Below are positions 54,024-63,997 of a stretch of 64,000 nt of DNA, piece by piece. How positions within the stretch are numbered: the first letter of the stretch is position 1; each line of letters opens with the position of its first letter. Both the position numbers and the translations under genes were made by a program. The stretch covers positions 45,957-109,956 of the forward strand of contig CAZUNG010000009.1 in NCBI GenBank assembly GCA_964621905.1, in the 5' to 3' direction. The notes beneath the pieces are model-generated. The model did not search any database and was not told where the DNA came from. It saw only the letters and a program-made list of their open reading frames with translations. The stretch is from Ruminococcus_G sp964621905 (GTDB lineage Bacteria; Bacillota; Clostridia; Lachnospirales; Lachnospiraceae).

Positions 54024-55604
54024 TTAACTCCAGGACATTTTAGAAAGATCAAACATATGATTTGCATAGAATGATATATTGAGTCCATCCGCCAGCCCAA
54101 TCATGGTTTTATAATCCGCCATATTCATAAACGGAAGATATTCCGAGGACATATCTACGATCGTAAGACAATCTTTCATCATTTCTTCCTCTGTAGCATC
54201 TCCTTCTGCTTTCTTTACCGCCTCACAATATGCATCAAAATCAGCCCCCTCCCAGTTACAGAAGTTGTTTCCCACGATCTGCAGAGACGCGATTGCCACG
54301 GAATACTGCGCACCGGCATACCATCCTGAGAAAGCCATATCCCATTTTTCCGGTTCATTGACCAGCATATCATTCACTGTAGCGTTGTCATACGCTGTAA
54401 TCTCCAGTGTAATTCCAATCTGACTTAACATTGACTGCACCAATTCAGAGTTGGTATCCCCATTATTCGCCGTATAATGTATTGCCTTTAGGGTAACGCC
54501 ATCCGGATAATTGGAAAGAGCCAGTTCTTCTTTTGCTTTGTCGAGGTCAAACGCATAATAATTATCACATTTCTCTGCAATTTCCTTCCATGCAGCTTCA
54601 TCATAATCATTGACCCCTGTCGAAAACATGGCCGTTGGCACATTCGCCGTCCCTTTATAAGACACCGCATTAATTGCCTCCAGGTCAATGGCATATGCAA
54701 TCGCTTTTCTCAGATGAATGTCATTCATCGGGGATACTTTTCCGCAGTTAAAGACGATGCCGTGACTTGCAAATCCTTCCTTCTGCAGCACAGAGGTTCC
54801 ATCATTGCCGTCCAGATATTCTACGTCCGGAATTTGAATTTCCATCGCCATATCAACGTTTCCAGAAACCAGTGCATTAGTTCTCTGCGTTGCTTCTGTT
54901 ATAATTTTAAACGTTACTGTTTTAAGTTCCGGCGTTTGATCCCAGTAATCATCCCTCGCCTTCAACACCACTTCTGTTCCAGCCGTATAACTGTCCAGAT
55001 AATACGGACCATATCCGACCGGTGTCATGACCATTCCGTCCTTACTTTCTTTATAAGAATCCTCGTCGAACAATGCGATGGTTGACAGCGTCGGCAGCTG
55101 CATACTATATGTCTCGTAAAGAGCCAGACGCAGCGTATAATCATCCACAATCTCACAGTTTTCCAGGTCAATGTCCGTAAACTGGCTTCCAAAGACAGTG
55201 TCTAAGGCATGTTCAATGTCGAACAGAACGTCAGAAGCAGTCAGTTCATTGCCGTTGGTATCCGTGATTCCTTTTCTTAACTTGATCAAAATATGAGTGC
55301 CGTCCTCCTGTTCAACACTTTCTGCTGCCCGGTATACATATTCACCGTTTTCATCCGTATAGAACAGTTTTTCATAAATCTGCTGCGTTGCAAAACTGGC
55401 AAAATCATTGAACGTATCGTTCGGTGCAAAAGTACTGGGATCCCCCGGTGTTGCAATTGCCAGAGTATCTTTGCTTTTATTTTCTTCCGCTGAGACACTA
55501 TACTTATCGGTCTCTGCTGAACCCGGCTTTGTATCTTTTCCGCACCCTGCCAGAGCTGCCCCCATCATAATCGTCATGACAGCTGCCAATAATCTTTTTT
55601 TCAT
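54024..55604 (-). CDS. ABC transporter substrate-binding lipoprotein, family 5
   Basis: About 526 residues. A lipoprotein signal peptide (KKRLLAAVMTIMMGAAL) with lipobox LAGC, then a peptide/nickel/oligosaccharide-type binding protein (SBP family 5, DppA/OppA-like). It should sit on the outer face of the membrane and feed the permease encoded upstream. Family 5 proteins bind peptides, nickel chelates or short sugars; the esterases and GH39 regulator favour an oligosaccharide. The ATG at 55604 has AAAGGGGAAAG upstream. Confidence 0.92.
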   Translation of the reverse strand: MKKRLLAAVMTIMMGAALAGCGKDTKPGSAETDKYSVSAEENKSKDTLAIATPGDPSTFAPNDTFNDFASFATQQIYEKLFYTDENGEYVYRAAESVEQEDGTHILIKLRKGITDTNGNELTASDVLFDIEHALDTVFGSQFTDIDLENCEIVDDYTLRLALYETYSMQLPTLSTIALFDEDSYKESKDGMVMTPVGYGPYYLDSYTAGTEVVLKARDDYWDQTPELKTVTFKIITEATQRTNALVSGNVDMAMEIQIPDVEYLDGNDGTSVLQKEGFASHGIVFNCGKVSPMNDIHLRKAIAYAIDLEAINAVSYKGTANVPTAMFSTGVNDYDEAAWKEIAEKCDNYYAFDLDKAKEELALSNYPDGVTLKAIHYTANNGDTNSELVQSMLSQIGITLEITAYDNATVNDMLVNEPEKWDMAFSGWYAGAQYSVAIASLQIVGNNFCNWEGADFDAYCEAVKKAEGDATEEEMMKDCLTIVDMSSEYLPFMNMADYKTMIGLADGLNISFYANHMFDLSKMSWS

Positions 55605-55638
55605 ACACTTTCCCCTTTCCCATAGGTTAACTGTTACA

Positions 55639-56592
55639 CTATTCATTGATTTCATGTACCCTTAAACAGGATACAAAATGTCCCGGTTCTGCTTCCACAA
55701 GCGGCACCGGATTTTCACACGCAGCCTGTGCGTACTGGCACCTCGCCCGGAATCTGCATCCCGGCTTTGGTTCGACAGGTGAAGTCAGTTCTCCCTTCAG
55801 CAGAATCCTGTTTTGCTTCACATGCACATCAGGAATTGGGATTGCGGACAAGAGCGCTTTTGTATAAGGATGCAGCGGTTTTGCAAAAAGTTCCTCTGAA
55901 TCTGCCTTTTCCACCATCTGTCCCAGATACATAACGACGATGTCATGAGAAATATACTTCACTACAGATAAATCATGAGTAATGAAAATATACGTAAGTC
56001 CCTGTTCTTCCTGAATGTCCTGGAGCAGGTTTAACACCTGGGCCTGAATCGAAACATCCAGCGCAGATACCGGCTCGTCACAGACAATGAACTTCGGTTT
56101 CAATGCCAGTGCGCGTGCAATCCCAATCCTCTGTCTGCGCCCCCCGTCCAGCTCATGAGGATACGCATTCGTAAGCCGCGGTGCCAGTCCCACCGTATCC
56201 ATCAGCTTTCTTGTCTCCTCCATGATTTGCTCTTTTTTAAGACCACCTTTTAAAATCAATGGCTCTGAGATCGTCTGTGCAACTGTTTTTCTCGGATTCA
56301 ACGAGGAGAACGGGTCCTGGAAAATAATCTGCATCTCCTCACGTAATGCTTTTAATTCTTTTCCTTTAATACTTGTAACATCTTTTTCATTGAAAAATAT
56401 TTTACCGCCCGTGCTGTCAAGCAAATGCAGAACCACACGCCCCAATGTCGACTTTCCGCATCCCGATTCTCCCACGAGCCCCAGCGTTTTCCCTTTTTCC
56501 AGTTTAAAGGTCACATCATCCACCGCATGTAATTCACCGCCGGGAGTATCAAAGTATTTTTTCAGATGTTGTACCTCTAATATCGTACTCAT
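55639..56592 (-). CDS. ABC transporter ATP-binding protein, OppF type
   Basis: 317 residues. Walker A GESGCGKST, Walker B FIVCDEPVSALD, the H-loop ITHDLS, and the C-terminal oligopeptide-transporter extension with cysteines (GCRFRARCQYA). The signature motif reads LDGGR, not LSGGQ. It overlaps the OppD-type gene by 4 bases. Confidence 0.92.
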   Translation of the reverse strand: MSTILEVQHLKKYFDTPGGELHAVDDVTFKLEKGKTLGLVGESGCGKSTLGRVVLHLLDSTGGKIFFNEKDVTSIKGKELKALREEMQIIFQDPFSSLNPRKTVAQTISEPLILKGGLKKEQIMEETRKLMDTVGLAPRLTNAYPHELDGGRRQRIGIARALALKPKFIVCDEPVSALDVSIQAQVLNLLQDIQEEQGLTYIFITHDLSVVKYISHDIVVMYLGQMVEKADSEELFAKPLHPYTKALLSAIPIPDVHVKQNRILLKGELTSPVEPKPGCRFRARCQYAQAACENPVPLVEAEPGHFVSCLRVHEINE

Positions 56593-57578
56593 TTTTTAAT
56601 CTCCCCCGATCTTATACATTTCACATAGTGATGTTCTGTCAGATATACTTCCCGACAATTCGTTTTTTTGCATTCTTCCACCGCCCAGGGACACCGGGGA
56701 TGGAATTTACATCCCTCTGGCAAGCAAGTAGGATCCGGCATCATCCCGTCAATCGGATGAAGTCTTTTCTTCTCTTTTCCGATACTTGGCAGCGAGCCGA
56801 ATAATCCCAGCGTATAAGGATGTGAGGGATCGTCAAAGATCTCCTCTGCCATTCCGTATTCAATCACTTCCCCAGCATAGATCACGGCCACATAATCACA
56901 GGTTCCGGCGACAATTCCCAAATCATGTGTGATCATCACCATGGACGTATTCAGTTCTTTTTTTAATTTTGCTATCATATCCAGCACCTGCGCCTGAATG
57001 GTGACATCCAGTGCCGTCGTTGGCTCATCTGCAAGGAGCAGCTGAGGCTCGCATGCCAGCGCTATAGCAATGACAATTCTCTGCTTCATTCCACCAGAAA
57101 ACTGATGAGGATATTCCGGATAGCGTGCCCCTGGTATGCCTACCATCTCCATCATCTCTTTTGCTCTGTTTTCTGCCTCTTTTTTGCTGCAGCCTTCGTG
57201 CAGAAAAATTGCTTCTGCAACCTGACTGCCCACGGTCTTGGTGGGGTTCAAAGCCGTCATCGGATCCTGAAAAATCATGGAGATTTTTTTTCCGCGGACT
57301 TTCCGCATTTTCTTTTCCGAAAGCTCATTCAGGGCTTCTCCGTCAAACCATATCTCCCCACTGGCAACTCTGCTTTGCCTGTCAGGCAGAATTCGAAGAA
57401 TCGCTTTCGCAATTGTTGTCTTGCCGGCTCCTGTTTCACCAACTAGCCCCAGAGTCTCGCCCCTGTTCAGTTTCAGATGTACATGATTTACGGCATGTAC
57501 AATTTTACGTTCTGACATAAATTCCACTGTAAGATCCCTGATATCCAAAAAGGAAGGTTCTTTGATTTGCTCATCCAT
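56589..57578 (-). CDS. ABC transporter ATP-binding protein, OppD type
   Basis: 329 residues. Walker A GETGAGKTT, signature FSGGMKQR, Walker B LLLADEPTTALD, and the C-terminal CKFHPRCPWA extension with cysteines typical of OppD/DppD. It pairs with the OppF-type subunit encoded next. Confidence 0.93.
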   Translation of the reverse strand: MDEQIKEPSFLDIRDLTVEFMSERKIVHAVNHVHLKLNRGETLGLVGETGAGKTTIAKAILRILPDRQSRVASGEIWFDGEALNELSEKKMRKVRGKKISMIFQDPMTALNPTKTVGSQVAEAIFLHEGCSKKEAENRAKEMMEMVGIPGARYPEYPHQFSGGMKQRIVIAIALACEPQLLLADEPTTALDVTIQAQVLDMIAKLKKELNTSMVMITHDLGIVAGTCDYVAVIYAGEVIEYGMAEEIFDDPSHPYTLGLFGSLPSIGKEKKRLHPIDGMMPDPTCLPEGCKFHPRCPWAVEECKKTNCREVYLTEHHYVKCIRSGEIKK

Positions 57579-57596
57579 TTGTCATCCCCCCTCCCA

Positions 57597-58469
57597 TCAA
57601 TCTTTCAGTCTTGGGTCCAGAGCGTCCCTTAGCCCGTCACCCAGCAGATTCAGTGACAGTACCGTCAACATAATACAGATTCCCGGCAGCAGCACCATAT
57701 AGCCATAATCCCGCATATACTCACGTCCTGCACTCAGCATAGCTCCCCACTCCGGAAGCGGTACCTGCGCGCCGAGTCCGATAAAACTTAAGGTAGCCGC
57801 ATTCAAAATGGCATTTCCCAGATCCATCGTAATCTGCACGATCGTCGGTGCCAGTATATTCGGCAGAATATGACGCAGAATAATTCTTCCGCTTCCTGCA
57901 TTGATCGCTCTTGCCGCCTCCACATATTCAGCATCACGTACCTGCATGATGGAGCCGCGGATCAGCCGGGCATGCCATGGGGCATTCGCAATGCCGATTG
58001 CAATAATAGCGTTTCTAAGGCCTGCACCCAAAACGGCTGCCAGTGCAATACACAGAACCAAAGTAGGTACCGCCTGATAAATATCCAGAAAACGCATAAT
58101 AATATCATCCACAATCCCGCCAAAATATCCGGCAATCGCTCCCAGCAGATCTCCGATAATCGCAGATATCGCAACTGCAAAAAATCCCATCTGCAGTGAT
58201 AGCCTGGAGCCATAGATCAATCTGCTTAAAATATCTCTTCCCACGTCATCTGTCCCAAGCAGATGCCCTGTGCTTCCAGGCGGCAAAAACATACTCTGGT
58301 AATCCTGCTGTGCATAATCATATGGCATCAGCCAGTCGGCAAATACCGCCACAAGAACAAGTGCAATGATGATAACCAGCCCGGCAACAGATAATTTGTT
58401 TTTCATCAGACGGCGCAGTGTCTCTTTAAATTGCGATTGTTTTTTTACGACAACCTGTTCATCATTCAT
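57597..58469 (-). CDS. ABC transporter permease, OppC/DppC type
   Basis: 290 residues with six predicted membrane helices and the binding-protein-dependent permease loop EAARAINAGSGRIILRHILP. The LLGTDDVGRDILSRLIYG segment is typical of OppC/DppC. Second gene of the importer operon, 6 bases after the first. Confidence 0.93.
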   Translation of the reverse strand: MNDEQVVVKKQSQFKETLRRLMKNKLSVAGLVIIIALVLVAVFADWLMPYDYAQQDYQSMFLPPGSTGHLLGTDDVGRDILSRLIYGSRLSLQMGFFAVAISAIIGDLLGAIAGYFGGIVDDIIMRFLDIYQAVPTLVLCIALAAVLGAGLRNAIIAIGIANAPWHARLIRGSIMQVRDAEYVEAARAINAGSGRIILRHILPNILAPTIVQITMDLGNAILNAATLSFIGLGAQVPLPEWGAMLSAGREYMRDYGYMVLLPGICIMLTVLSLNLLGDGLRDALDPRLKD

Positions 58470-58475
58470 TTCCAG

Positions 58476-59453
58476 TTACGCCTCCTCTCCCGCTGTTTTT
58501 TTCTGTTTTTTCTTTTTCTTACCTGAAGCGAACGTACTTTTCAGCCTGGGATCTACGACTCCATAAACAAGATCCACAACCAAGCTCATCAATGCAAAAA
58601 TAAAGGCAAATACCAGCACGCAGCCGCGTACAACGGGATAGTCTCTGTTGTTAATTCCAGTCAGCAGATAATTCCCCAGGCCCGGAATCGAAAAGATACT
58701 TTCTATCACCACACCGAAACCAATGGTGCCCGCCATCATGCCGCCCAGTGAAGTCACAATCGGAAGCATAGAATTACGAAGTGCATGTCCGAAGATAATC
58801 TTCTTTTCTGTCTGCCCTTTCGCCCGCGCCGTCGTTATGTAGTCCTGCCGTATGACTTCCAGCATACTGGAACGGGTCTGTCTCGTAAATGCAGCCATTG
58901 TTCCAAGCGCACTGCAGATACAAGGAATGATATATCCCCTCCATGTATCTACTCCCTGTACCGGAAGCCACCCAAGTTTCATGGCAAAATAATAGATCAT
59001 CATGAGAGCAAACCAGAAACTCGGCATGGACACAGCGACGATAGAGATCAGCATCGCAATGTTATCTTTCCAGGTATTTTGATTCGTAGCTGCCAGAACC
59101 CCCAGCGGGACCCCCAGAATCAGTGCAATCAACAGGCCCGTCCAGCATACTTTTAGGGTATATGGCAGCCGTATCGCCAATTCCCCGCTCACTGACTGAC
59201 GGGAAATATACGATTCCCCAAAGTCAAATTCAAGGAACGTGCTCTTCAAAAAACTTCCCAGCTGCACAATATATGGTTCGTTCAGCCCCATCTGTTCTCT
59301 CAGTTCCATTTTTGCTTCCGCCGTTGCCTGTGACCCCAGAATAATATTGGCCGGATCCCCCGGAACAAAATACAGTAATGTAAAGATAAAAACTGATACC
59401 CCCAGCAATACCGGAATCATCCAAAGAACCCTTTTAAGGATATACTTCCACAT
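58476..59453 (-). CDS. ABC transporter permease, OppB/DppB type
   Basis: 325 residues with six membrane helices: the N-terminal KRVLWMIPVLLGVSVFIF, FVPGDPA, and the EAA-like loop TTARAKGQTEKKIIFGHALRN. A lysine-rich tail (KKKKKQKK) ends the protein. First gene of the importer operon, preceded by GGGAGGAGAG. Confidence 0.93.
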   Translation of the reverse strand: MWKYILKRVLWMIPVLLGVSVFIFTLLYFVPGDPANIILGSQATAEAKMELREQMGLNEPYIVQLGSFLKSTFLEFDFGESYISRQSVSGELAIRLPYTLKVCWTGLLIALILGVPLGVLAATNQNTWKDNIAMLISIVAVSMPSFWFALMMIYYFAMKLGWLPVQGVDTWRGYIIPCICSALGTMAAFTRQTRSSMLEVIRQDYITTARAKGQTEKKIIFGHALRNSMLPIVTSLGGMMAGTIGFGVVIESIFSIPGLGNYLLTGINNRDYPVVRGCVLVFAFIFALMSLVVDLVYGVVDPRLKSTFASGKKKKKQKKTAGEEA

Positions 59454-59497
59454 CTCTCTCCTCCCTTTCCGTATGCAGATTGTTGTTTGATAAGATT

Positions 59498-59503
59498 AGT
59501 ATA
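59498..59503 (-). promoter_or_regulatory. -10 box of the importer operon
   Basis: TATACT on the minus strand, 45 bases before the first permease gene. No recognisable -35 is present, which fits a promoter that needs an activator such as the AraC-type protein encoded upstream. Confidence 0.4.
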
Positions 59504-59619
59504 AGAGAAACATTCAGCTGTTTATATATATCAGTTGTTTTAAAAATATTCTTTTTTGCTTTTATGCAATTTAACGGGAACAAATCATGATAATTACTTT
59601 TTCGCAGCAGCAAAATAAA

Positions 59620-59668
59620 AGAAATGCACAATAACACCAGTTTTACCGGTCATTAATTGTGCATTTCT
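59620..59668 (-). terminator. Intrinsic terminator of the AraC-GH39 gene
   Basis: AGAAATGCACAAT (59620-59632) pairs perfectly with ATTGTGCATTTCT (59656-59668); on the minus strand TTTTATTTT follows. It insulates the importer operon from the regulator gene. Confidence 0.8.
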
Positions 59669-59690
59669 TATATTTTTACATATCATTTCA

Positions 59691-62108
59691 TCACATGATA
59701 TTTTTGATGATCCACAGCTGAACTTCATGTGGCTGCATATCGAATGTGAGGTTCAACTTTCCACTTTCCGGATACAAAATGTGGGATTTCAAGAGCGGGT
59801 GTGCAGCATATTGCAGCTCCCCTTCTTCTGTTTTATCCAGATAAGACGGCATCCCCATATGAACCCATCGGTCAAACGCAGAACCATATTCCCTGTTTAA
59901 AACTATCTGGCTGGCATAATACTTTTTTTCGTAGCAATGGTCAATTTCAACCGTGATCTTCATTTTATCTTTCTGAACAAACAGTTGATAAACGTTTTCC
60001 CTGGCTATAAATACTTTGTCCCGCCGCAAAAGAAAGCTGTTATAATGACAGTAATGGTACAGAATGATCTGAAGCTCACTTTCATTTTTAACCACCAGCC
60101 AGTTATCCCCCTGCGCAATCACACTTCCCCGTACTTTGTTCAGCAGTTCCAGTGCAATCCATGAACTTTTTGGGATCCCGTTGATCGTAATCATTCCCAT
60201 CCCACCGTGAAACATTGCGGGAATCTGAAGGCCATGTTCTTCATTGAAGTCCAGCATCATCCAATAGCCAAAGGCTTTGGCAGACTGGTAATTTTCGCAG
60301 ATATTTTTCATCAGCCAGGCCGCCTTAAATGCGGTATCGTGCGCAGGATCTCTCTGCCATATCGTGGCATTCCATTCTTCCAGCCATACTTCTTTTTCGG
60401 CGTCCCCATACTTTCCCGCCAGTTTTTTCCATTCATCCAAAAAATGTTTTGTGTAATGAGCGTCTGCGCTGGGGATCATCGGTTCCGCATTCTGATCTTC
60501 TGAAAACATTCCGAACTCTTCGTTATACTCTACATGATTGTTTGGATACCCGCGAAACGTATAAAAATCCGGCTCACACCCATGACGGTGCGAATAATCC
60601 AGAAACCGCTGCAGCCTCTTTCCGGTCCACAATTCGTGAGAAAAACTCCCGGGGCCTCCAAATCTCAGATCCTTATCTACCGCCTTCACAGCATTTCGAG
60701 TCGTCTCATAAAATTCATAGTAATCGCCTTCCGGCATCATTCCAAGTTCCCCGGCCTCATCCGGCAAAAGCGGAAACGAGACGAAATACCAGCTTCGCAC
60801 CTCATCGATCCCATATCGCCCTACAAGATGCAAAAGCGTTGCTTTAATCAGGTCTTCCCATTTCTTCTTGCTGCTATAAGTAGAAAACCAGCGGGTTTTC
60901 ATATAAGGCTTCCTTGTATGCTTCGCAAGTACATACGGCATATTCCCAAAATCCAGATACAATTTTAAACGAACAGAATTCAGAAAATCAAATACCCAGT
61001 CCAGGTAGAAAAAACTATACCTCGGATTTCCCTGTTCATCTTCGTCGTAAACATACATCTCACGGTCAAAGATTCCGTGGAAATGAATATAGCGAAATCC
61101 GATTTTTTCCTGTATGATTCGCAACTGCCTCTGTATCGGCTCCAGCAGCAGATCCTTTGCAAAAGCAACATTCATCAAATTTTTCCAGTTCTCACTAAAG
61201 TTACACTTTTCTGTCTCAAGCCCCGTTAACCGGATATTGACCATCTCTTCCGAGATCCTGACATCACGCTTGGATGCATACCGCAGCAGAGAAGAAAAAT
61301 CATAACTGACATTGTCTTTTTTATGATTAATATTGCGGATCTTTCTGTATTTTCCCGGTGTATTCCCATACTTTTCTTTAAAACTGTTGATGAACATATT
61401 GGTGTTTTTAAACCCGTGCTCCAATGCGAGCCGCGTAACAGATGCACTGGAATATTCAAACTTCCGATAGGCATGAAAAAGCCGGACTTCCGTGACATAC
61501 TTCACCACTGACCGATTCATCCACCGTTTGAACAGATGACTCAGATAACTGGCAGATAAAAATTCTGTCTGAGCCAAATTATTCGTATCAATCTCTTCTT
61601 TCCAATGCTCCCATATGTAGAAGAGTACATGGTCCACATGCTGCATCTGCGCATCCATACTTTTTGAATTTTCTGCAGATATGCTCAGGTTTTTCCGGAT
61701 TTCTTTCACCAGATGCTGCACTGCTATGGCAACATTCACATCATCACCATACGTCGATTGCCTATAACAATCGGCAAACAGCTTTCTGACCGCATCGCTT
61801 TTGACATCCGGCTTATCATCACATACAGTAAAGTGTTCCCTGATATATTTTGGCCATCCGCATTGTTCCAGATAATCGTAATCAACCCTGATTTCAATAG
61901 CAACATTTTCACTGGAAGCATGGGTGATTTTGAAAACAGAAAATGGGGGTATTACAAAAAAACCGCCTGCATAAACAGTGTAGACAGATCTGTTAATTTC
62001 AACTATGAGGTTTCCTTTCAGCACAAAGAACATAGACAGTGCATCATGAATCTCGTGAGGAAACTCCTCCTGTAAAATGTAAAATTTAATTTTATCATCA
62101 CTTTTCAT
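59691..62108 (-). CDS. AraC-type regulator fused to a GH39-like glycosidase domain
   Basis: 805 residues. An N-terminal cupin sensor (1-130), an AraC helix-turn-helix pair (about 155-270, with LALEHGFKNTNMFINSFKEKYG and TPGKYRK), then a GH39 beta-xylosidase-like barrel and C-terminal beta domain (about 290-805). The nucleophile region VWLEEWNAT is kept, but the acid/base motif, normally WNEP after WYF, reads WYFVSFPLLPDE, so it probably binds rather than cleaves sugar. No signal peptide. It is the likely activator of the importer operon downstream. Confidence 0.88.
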   Translation of the reverse strand: MKSDDKIKFYILQEEFPHEIHDALSMFFVLKGNLIVEINRSVYTVYAGGFFVIPPFSVFKITHASSENVAIEIRVDYDYLEQCGWPKYIREHFTVCDDKPDVKSDAVRKLFADCYRQSTYGDDVNVAIAVQHLVKEIRKNLSISAENSKSMDAQMQHVDHVLFYIWEHWKEEIDTNNLAQTEFLSASYLSHLFKRWMNRSVVKYVTEVRLFHAYRKFEYSSASVTRLALEHGFKNTNMFINSFKEKYGNTPGKYRKIRNINHKKDNVSYDFSSLLRYASKRDVRISEEMVNIRLTGLETEKCNFSENWKNLMNVAFAKDLLLEPIQRQLRIIQEKIGFRYIHFHGIFDREMYVYDEDEQGNPRYSFFYLDWVFDFLNSVRLKLYLDFGNMPYVLAKHTRKPYMKTRWFSTYSSKKKWEDLIKATLLHLVGRYGIDEVRSWYFVSFPLLPDEAGELGMMPEGDYYEFYETTRNAVKAVDKDLRFGGPGSFSHELWTGKRLQRFLDYSHRHGCEPDFYTFRGYPNNHVEYNEEFGMFSEDQNAEPMIPSADAHYTKHFLDEWKKLAGKYGDAEKEVWLEEWNATIWQRDPAHDTAFKAAWLMKNICENYQSAKAFGYWMMLDFNEEHGLQIPAMFHGGMGMITINGIPKSSWIALELLNKVRGSVIAQGDNWLVVKNESELQIILYHYCHYNSFLLRRDKVFIARENVYQLFVQKDKMKITVEIDHCYEKKYYASQIVLNREYGSAFDRWVHMGMPSYLDKTEEGELQYAAHPLLKSHILYPESGKLNLTFDMQPHEVQLWIIKNIM

Positions 62109-62458
62109 TTTGCTTTTATTCCTATTTGTCAGTCAATGGACCTTATCATTTAGCGCCTGAAATGGATCTGTAATTCCTGTTGTTTTTCATACGGATTAAG
62201 TTTTCGTTTTCCTCCGGACGTCTTCCTACAGATTTCATTTCTGGAAGTGTAAGATAGAACATCTGAATCGGCAGACTCCACGGATGTTTCAACGATGTAT
62301 CAGTCACGGATCATTTCATTGTCACATACAATTTCTTCAAAACTGCCCGCGCTCCCCCCCCACACCGATATTGCAATATTTCTTTATCCTGCAGCATCGA
62401 ATCCAAAACAACCATAATGGTATCTCTAAATTTTTACCATAGCCCAAATCAGATATCT
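62109..62458. other. Gene-free stretch between the AraC-GH39 and DUF1848 genes
   Basis: No intact gene. A minus-strand frame near 62150-62300 reads ETSVESADSDVLSYTS and ends HFRR, without a start signal, and an eight-base C/G run lies at about 62357-62364. It may be the remnant of a lost gene. Confidence 0.35.
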
Positions 62459-63409
62459 TTAATCTTTTAATATACATTTCATGCTCAATTGTTCATCCCT
62501 GAAAGATTTCATTTTCCGTTCTGTGATTCTGTCACCATCGCCCACTTCGCCGAACAGTAGGGGCGATACTGGATTATGCAGCCGATAATTTCTGTCTATC
62601 ATCTTGGGATTAAAGTTTGCATAGCAATATTTGCATAAGTTTTTGCATGAATTATAGGCACCGATATCAATACTCGCAACACATCCACATGCTTTTCTTT
62701 GATTTGGGTCTTTCCCGACATTAAGCGAACAATTTCCCAGCCTTTCAAACAACGCCTGATCAATACAATGTGAATGGTGAATTCCATACCTGCTCAAATC
62801 AACCTGCTCCGAACAGGTATCCAATTCCATGCCATGCCGCTTTGCTGTTTTTGAAAATCCTTCGGCTAGTATATGCATATCGTCCTCTGTGACTGACCGC
62901 AATTTTAGTTCTTTTCCATTATTTACAGTGTTTCTATACATATCAATAAAACTGATGATACATTTTCGGGTATATCCGTTTAATATGTTTGCGAGCATTT
63001 CAAAATATAACATATGCTTTTCGACAGTGTATTTCTGATTCACTAAAATAGGGTCATACCGCCAAATGACTCTTTCCGCTCCAATTCTGCCCGACAACTC
63101 AAGAAAGCAAGGAATAATAACGTTTCTTTTGGAAGGCAGCGCAGGCTCTACATCATCGCCGTAAGGATTTAACGTGAATTGAAAGTAATACGGGTATTTC
63201 TTTAATTCCTCTAACCCCGGCATCATTGGTGCCGGATTTTTGGTCCAAAAGACAATGCCGTCAATCATTTCCGGAGACAGATTTATTTTACTGATCTGAT
63301 GAAAATTCATGGGATTTCTCACCAGAACGTATCCTTCTCGTATTCTATGATACAGCCACTTCGCATAATAAGCAGGTATATCTGTACGTCTGCTGGCACT
63401 GATTATCAC
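62459..63409 (-). CDS. DUF1848 family protein
   Basis: 316 residues. The opening ISASRRTDIPAYYAKW and FWTKNPAPM are the DUF1848 signature. Near the C-terminus CGCVASIDIGAYNSC and CKYCYANF resemble a radical-SAM or Fe-S cysteine set. The function is unknown; the fold may relate to radical SAM or DNA photoproduct lyase barrels. The GTG start has AAAGAGG 8 bases upstream. Confidence 0.88.
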   Translation of the reverse strand: MIISASRRTDIPAYYAKWLYHRIREGYVLVRNPMNFHQISKINLSPEMIDGIVFWTKNPAPMMPGLEELKKYPYYFQFTLNPYGDDVEPALPSKRNVIIPCFLELSGRIGAERVIWRYDPILVNQKYTVEKHMLYFEMLANILNGYTRKCIISFIDMYRNTVNNGKELKLRSVTEDDMHILAEGFSKTAKRHGMELDTCSEQVDLSRYGIHHSHCIDQALFERLGNCSLNVGKDPNQRKACGCVASIDIGAYNSCKNLCKYCYANFNPKMIDRNYRLHNPVSPLLFGEVGDGDRITERKMKSFRDEQLSMKCILKD

Positions 63410-63705
63410 AATTTTACCTCTTTTCGATCTGTTCTTTGCTTACGCTATCTTTTTATCCTGATTATCGGAGTAAGCTGCCCGCCTTTTTCTGTTCATTCTG
63501 CACAAACTCTCTAAGTCCGCACAGTAGGAGCATTTCGGTTCACACGAAGCAGTCTCTTATTCTCGTATTATCGCAGTGTATACGCACTGATTCCCGTCAT
63601 TTTGGAAAATTCTCCGATTTTCGCATTTTAGCCTCTTTTCAAAAAGTTCTTGGCATTGAGTATAATCGCTGATTTTTATTTTATCAAACATGGAGGAAAA
63701 ATGAA
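63410..63705. other. Gene-free stretch after the DUF1848 start
   Basis: No gene seen. A TATAAT at 63661-63666 on the plus strand precedes the broken small gene at 63706 and may be its promoter; the -35 (TTCAAA, 63638-63643) is weak. Confidence 0.35.
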
Positions 63706-63836
63706 ATGGAGAAAACAAGATTTGAAAGAAGTATGGAAGTCTGCATGTCGGCATTCCCTTTGAGAAAATCATCGAAACCTTCTTCCAGTCTGATCCCAAA
63801 AACAACGGGCTAAGTATACTCAAACAGCAATTATGA
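63706..63836 (+). pseudogene. Small hypothetical gene with a probable frameshift
   Basis: ATG at 63706 with GGAGGAAAA upstream reads MEKTRFERSMEVCM; about 45 bases in, the neighbouring frame continues IPFEKIIETFFQSDPKNNG to LSILKQQL and TGA at 63836. The two halves read sensibly only if one base is gained or lost near 63748. The family is not recognised. Confidence 0.35.
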
Positions 63837-63958
63837 TCAGCATAATCCACTGGAAAGGTATGATATCCACAAGGGGAACACAAACTGTCATGCCAGCCAG
63901 AAACAAGCGTTGTAAACGTCAAATTGTCCGCCTTGTTTTTTGGGGTGATTTATGACAA

Positions 63959-63997
63959 ACTTTAAAAAACTCAAAAAACTAGCTAGTTTTTTAAAGT
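63959..63997. repeat. Nested palindrome at the end of the window
   Basis: ACTTTAAAAAACT (63959-63971) pairs with AGTTTTTTAAAGT (63985-63997), and inside it a 20-bp perfect palindrome spans 63973-63992. A 15-codon frame with a GGGGTG site (63952-63999) reads through it. It could be a terminator, an operator or the end of a mobile element; the sequence stops before this can be decided. Confidence 0.5.
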
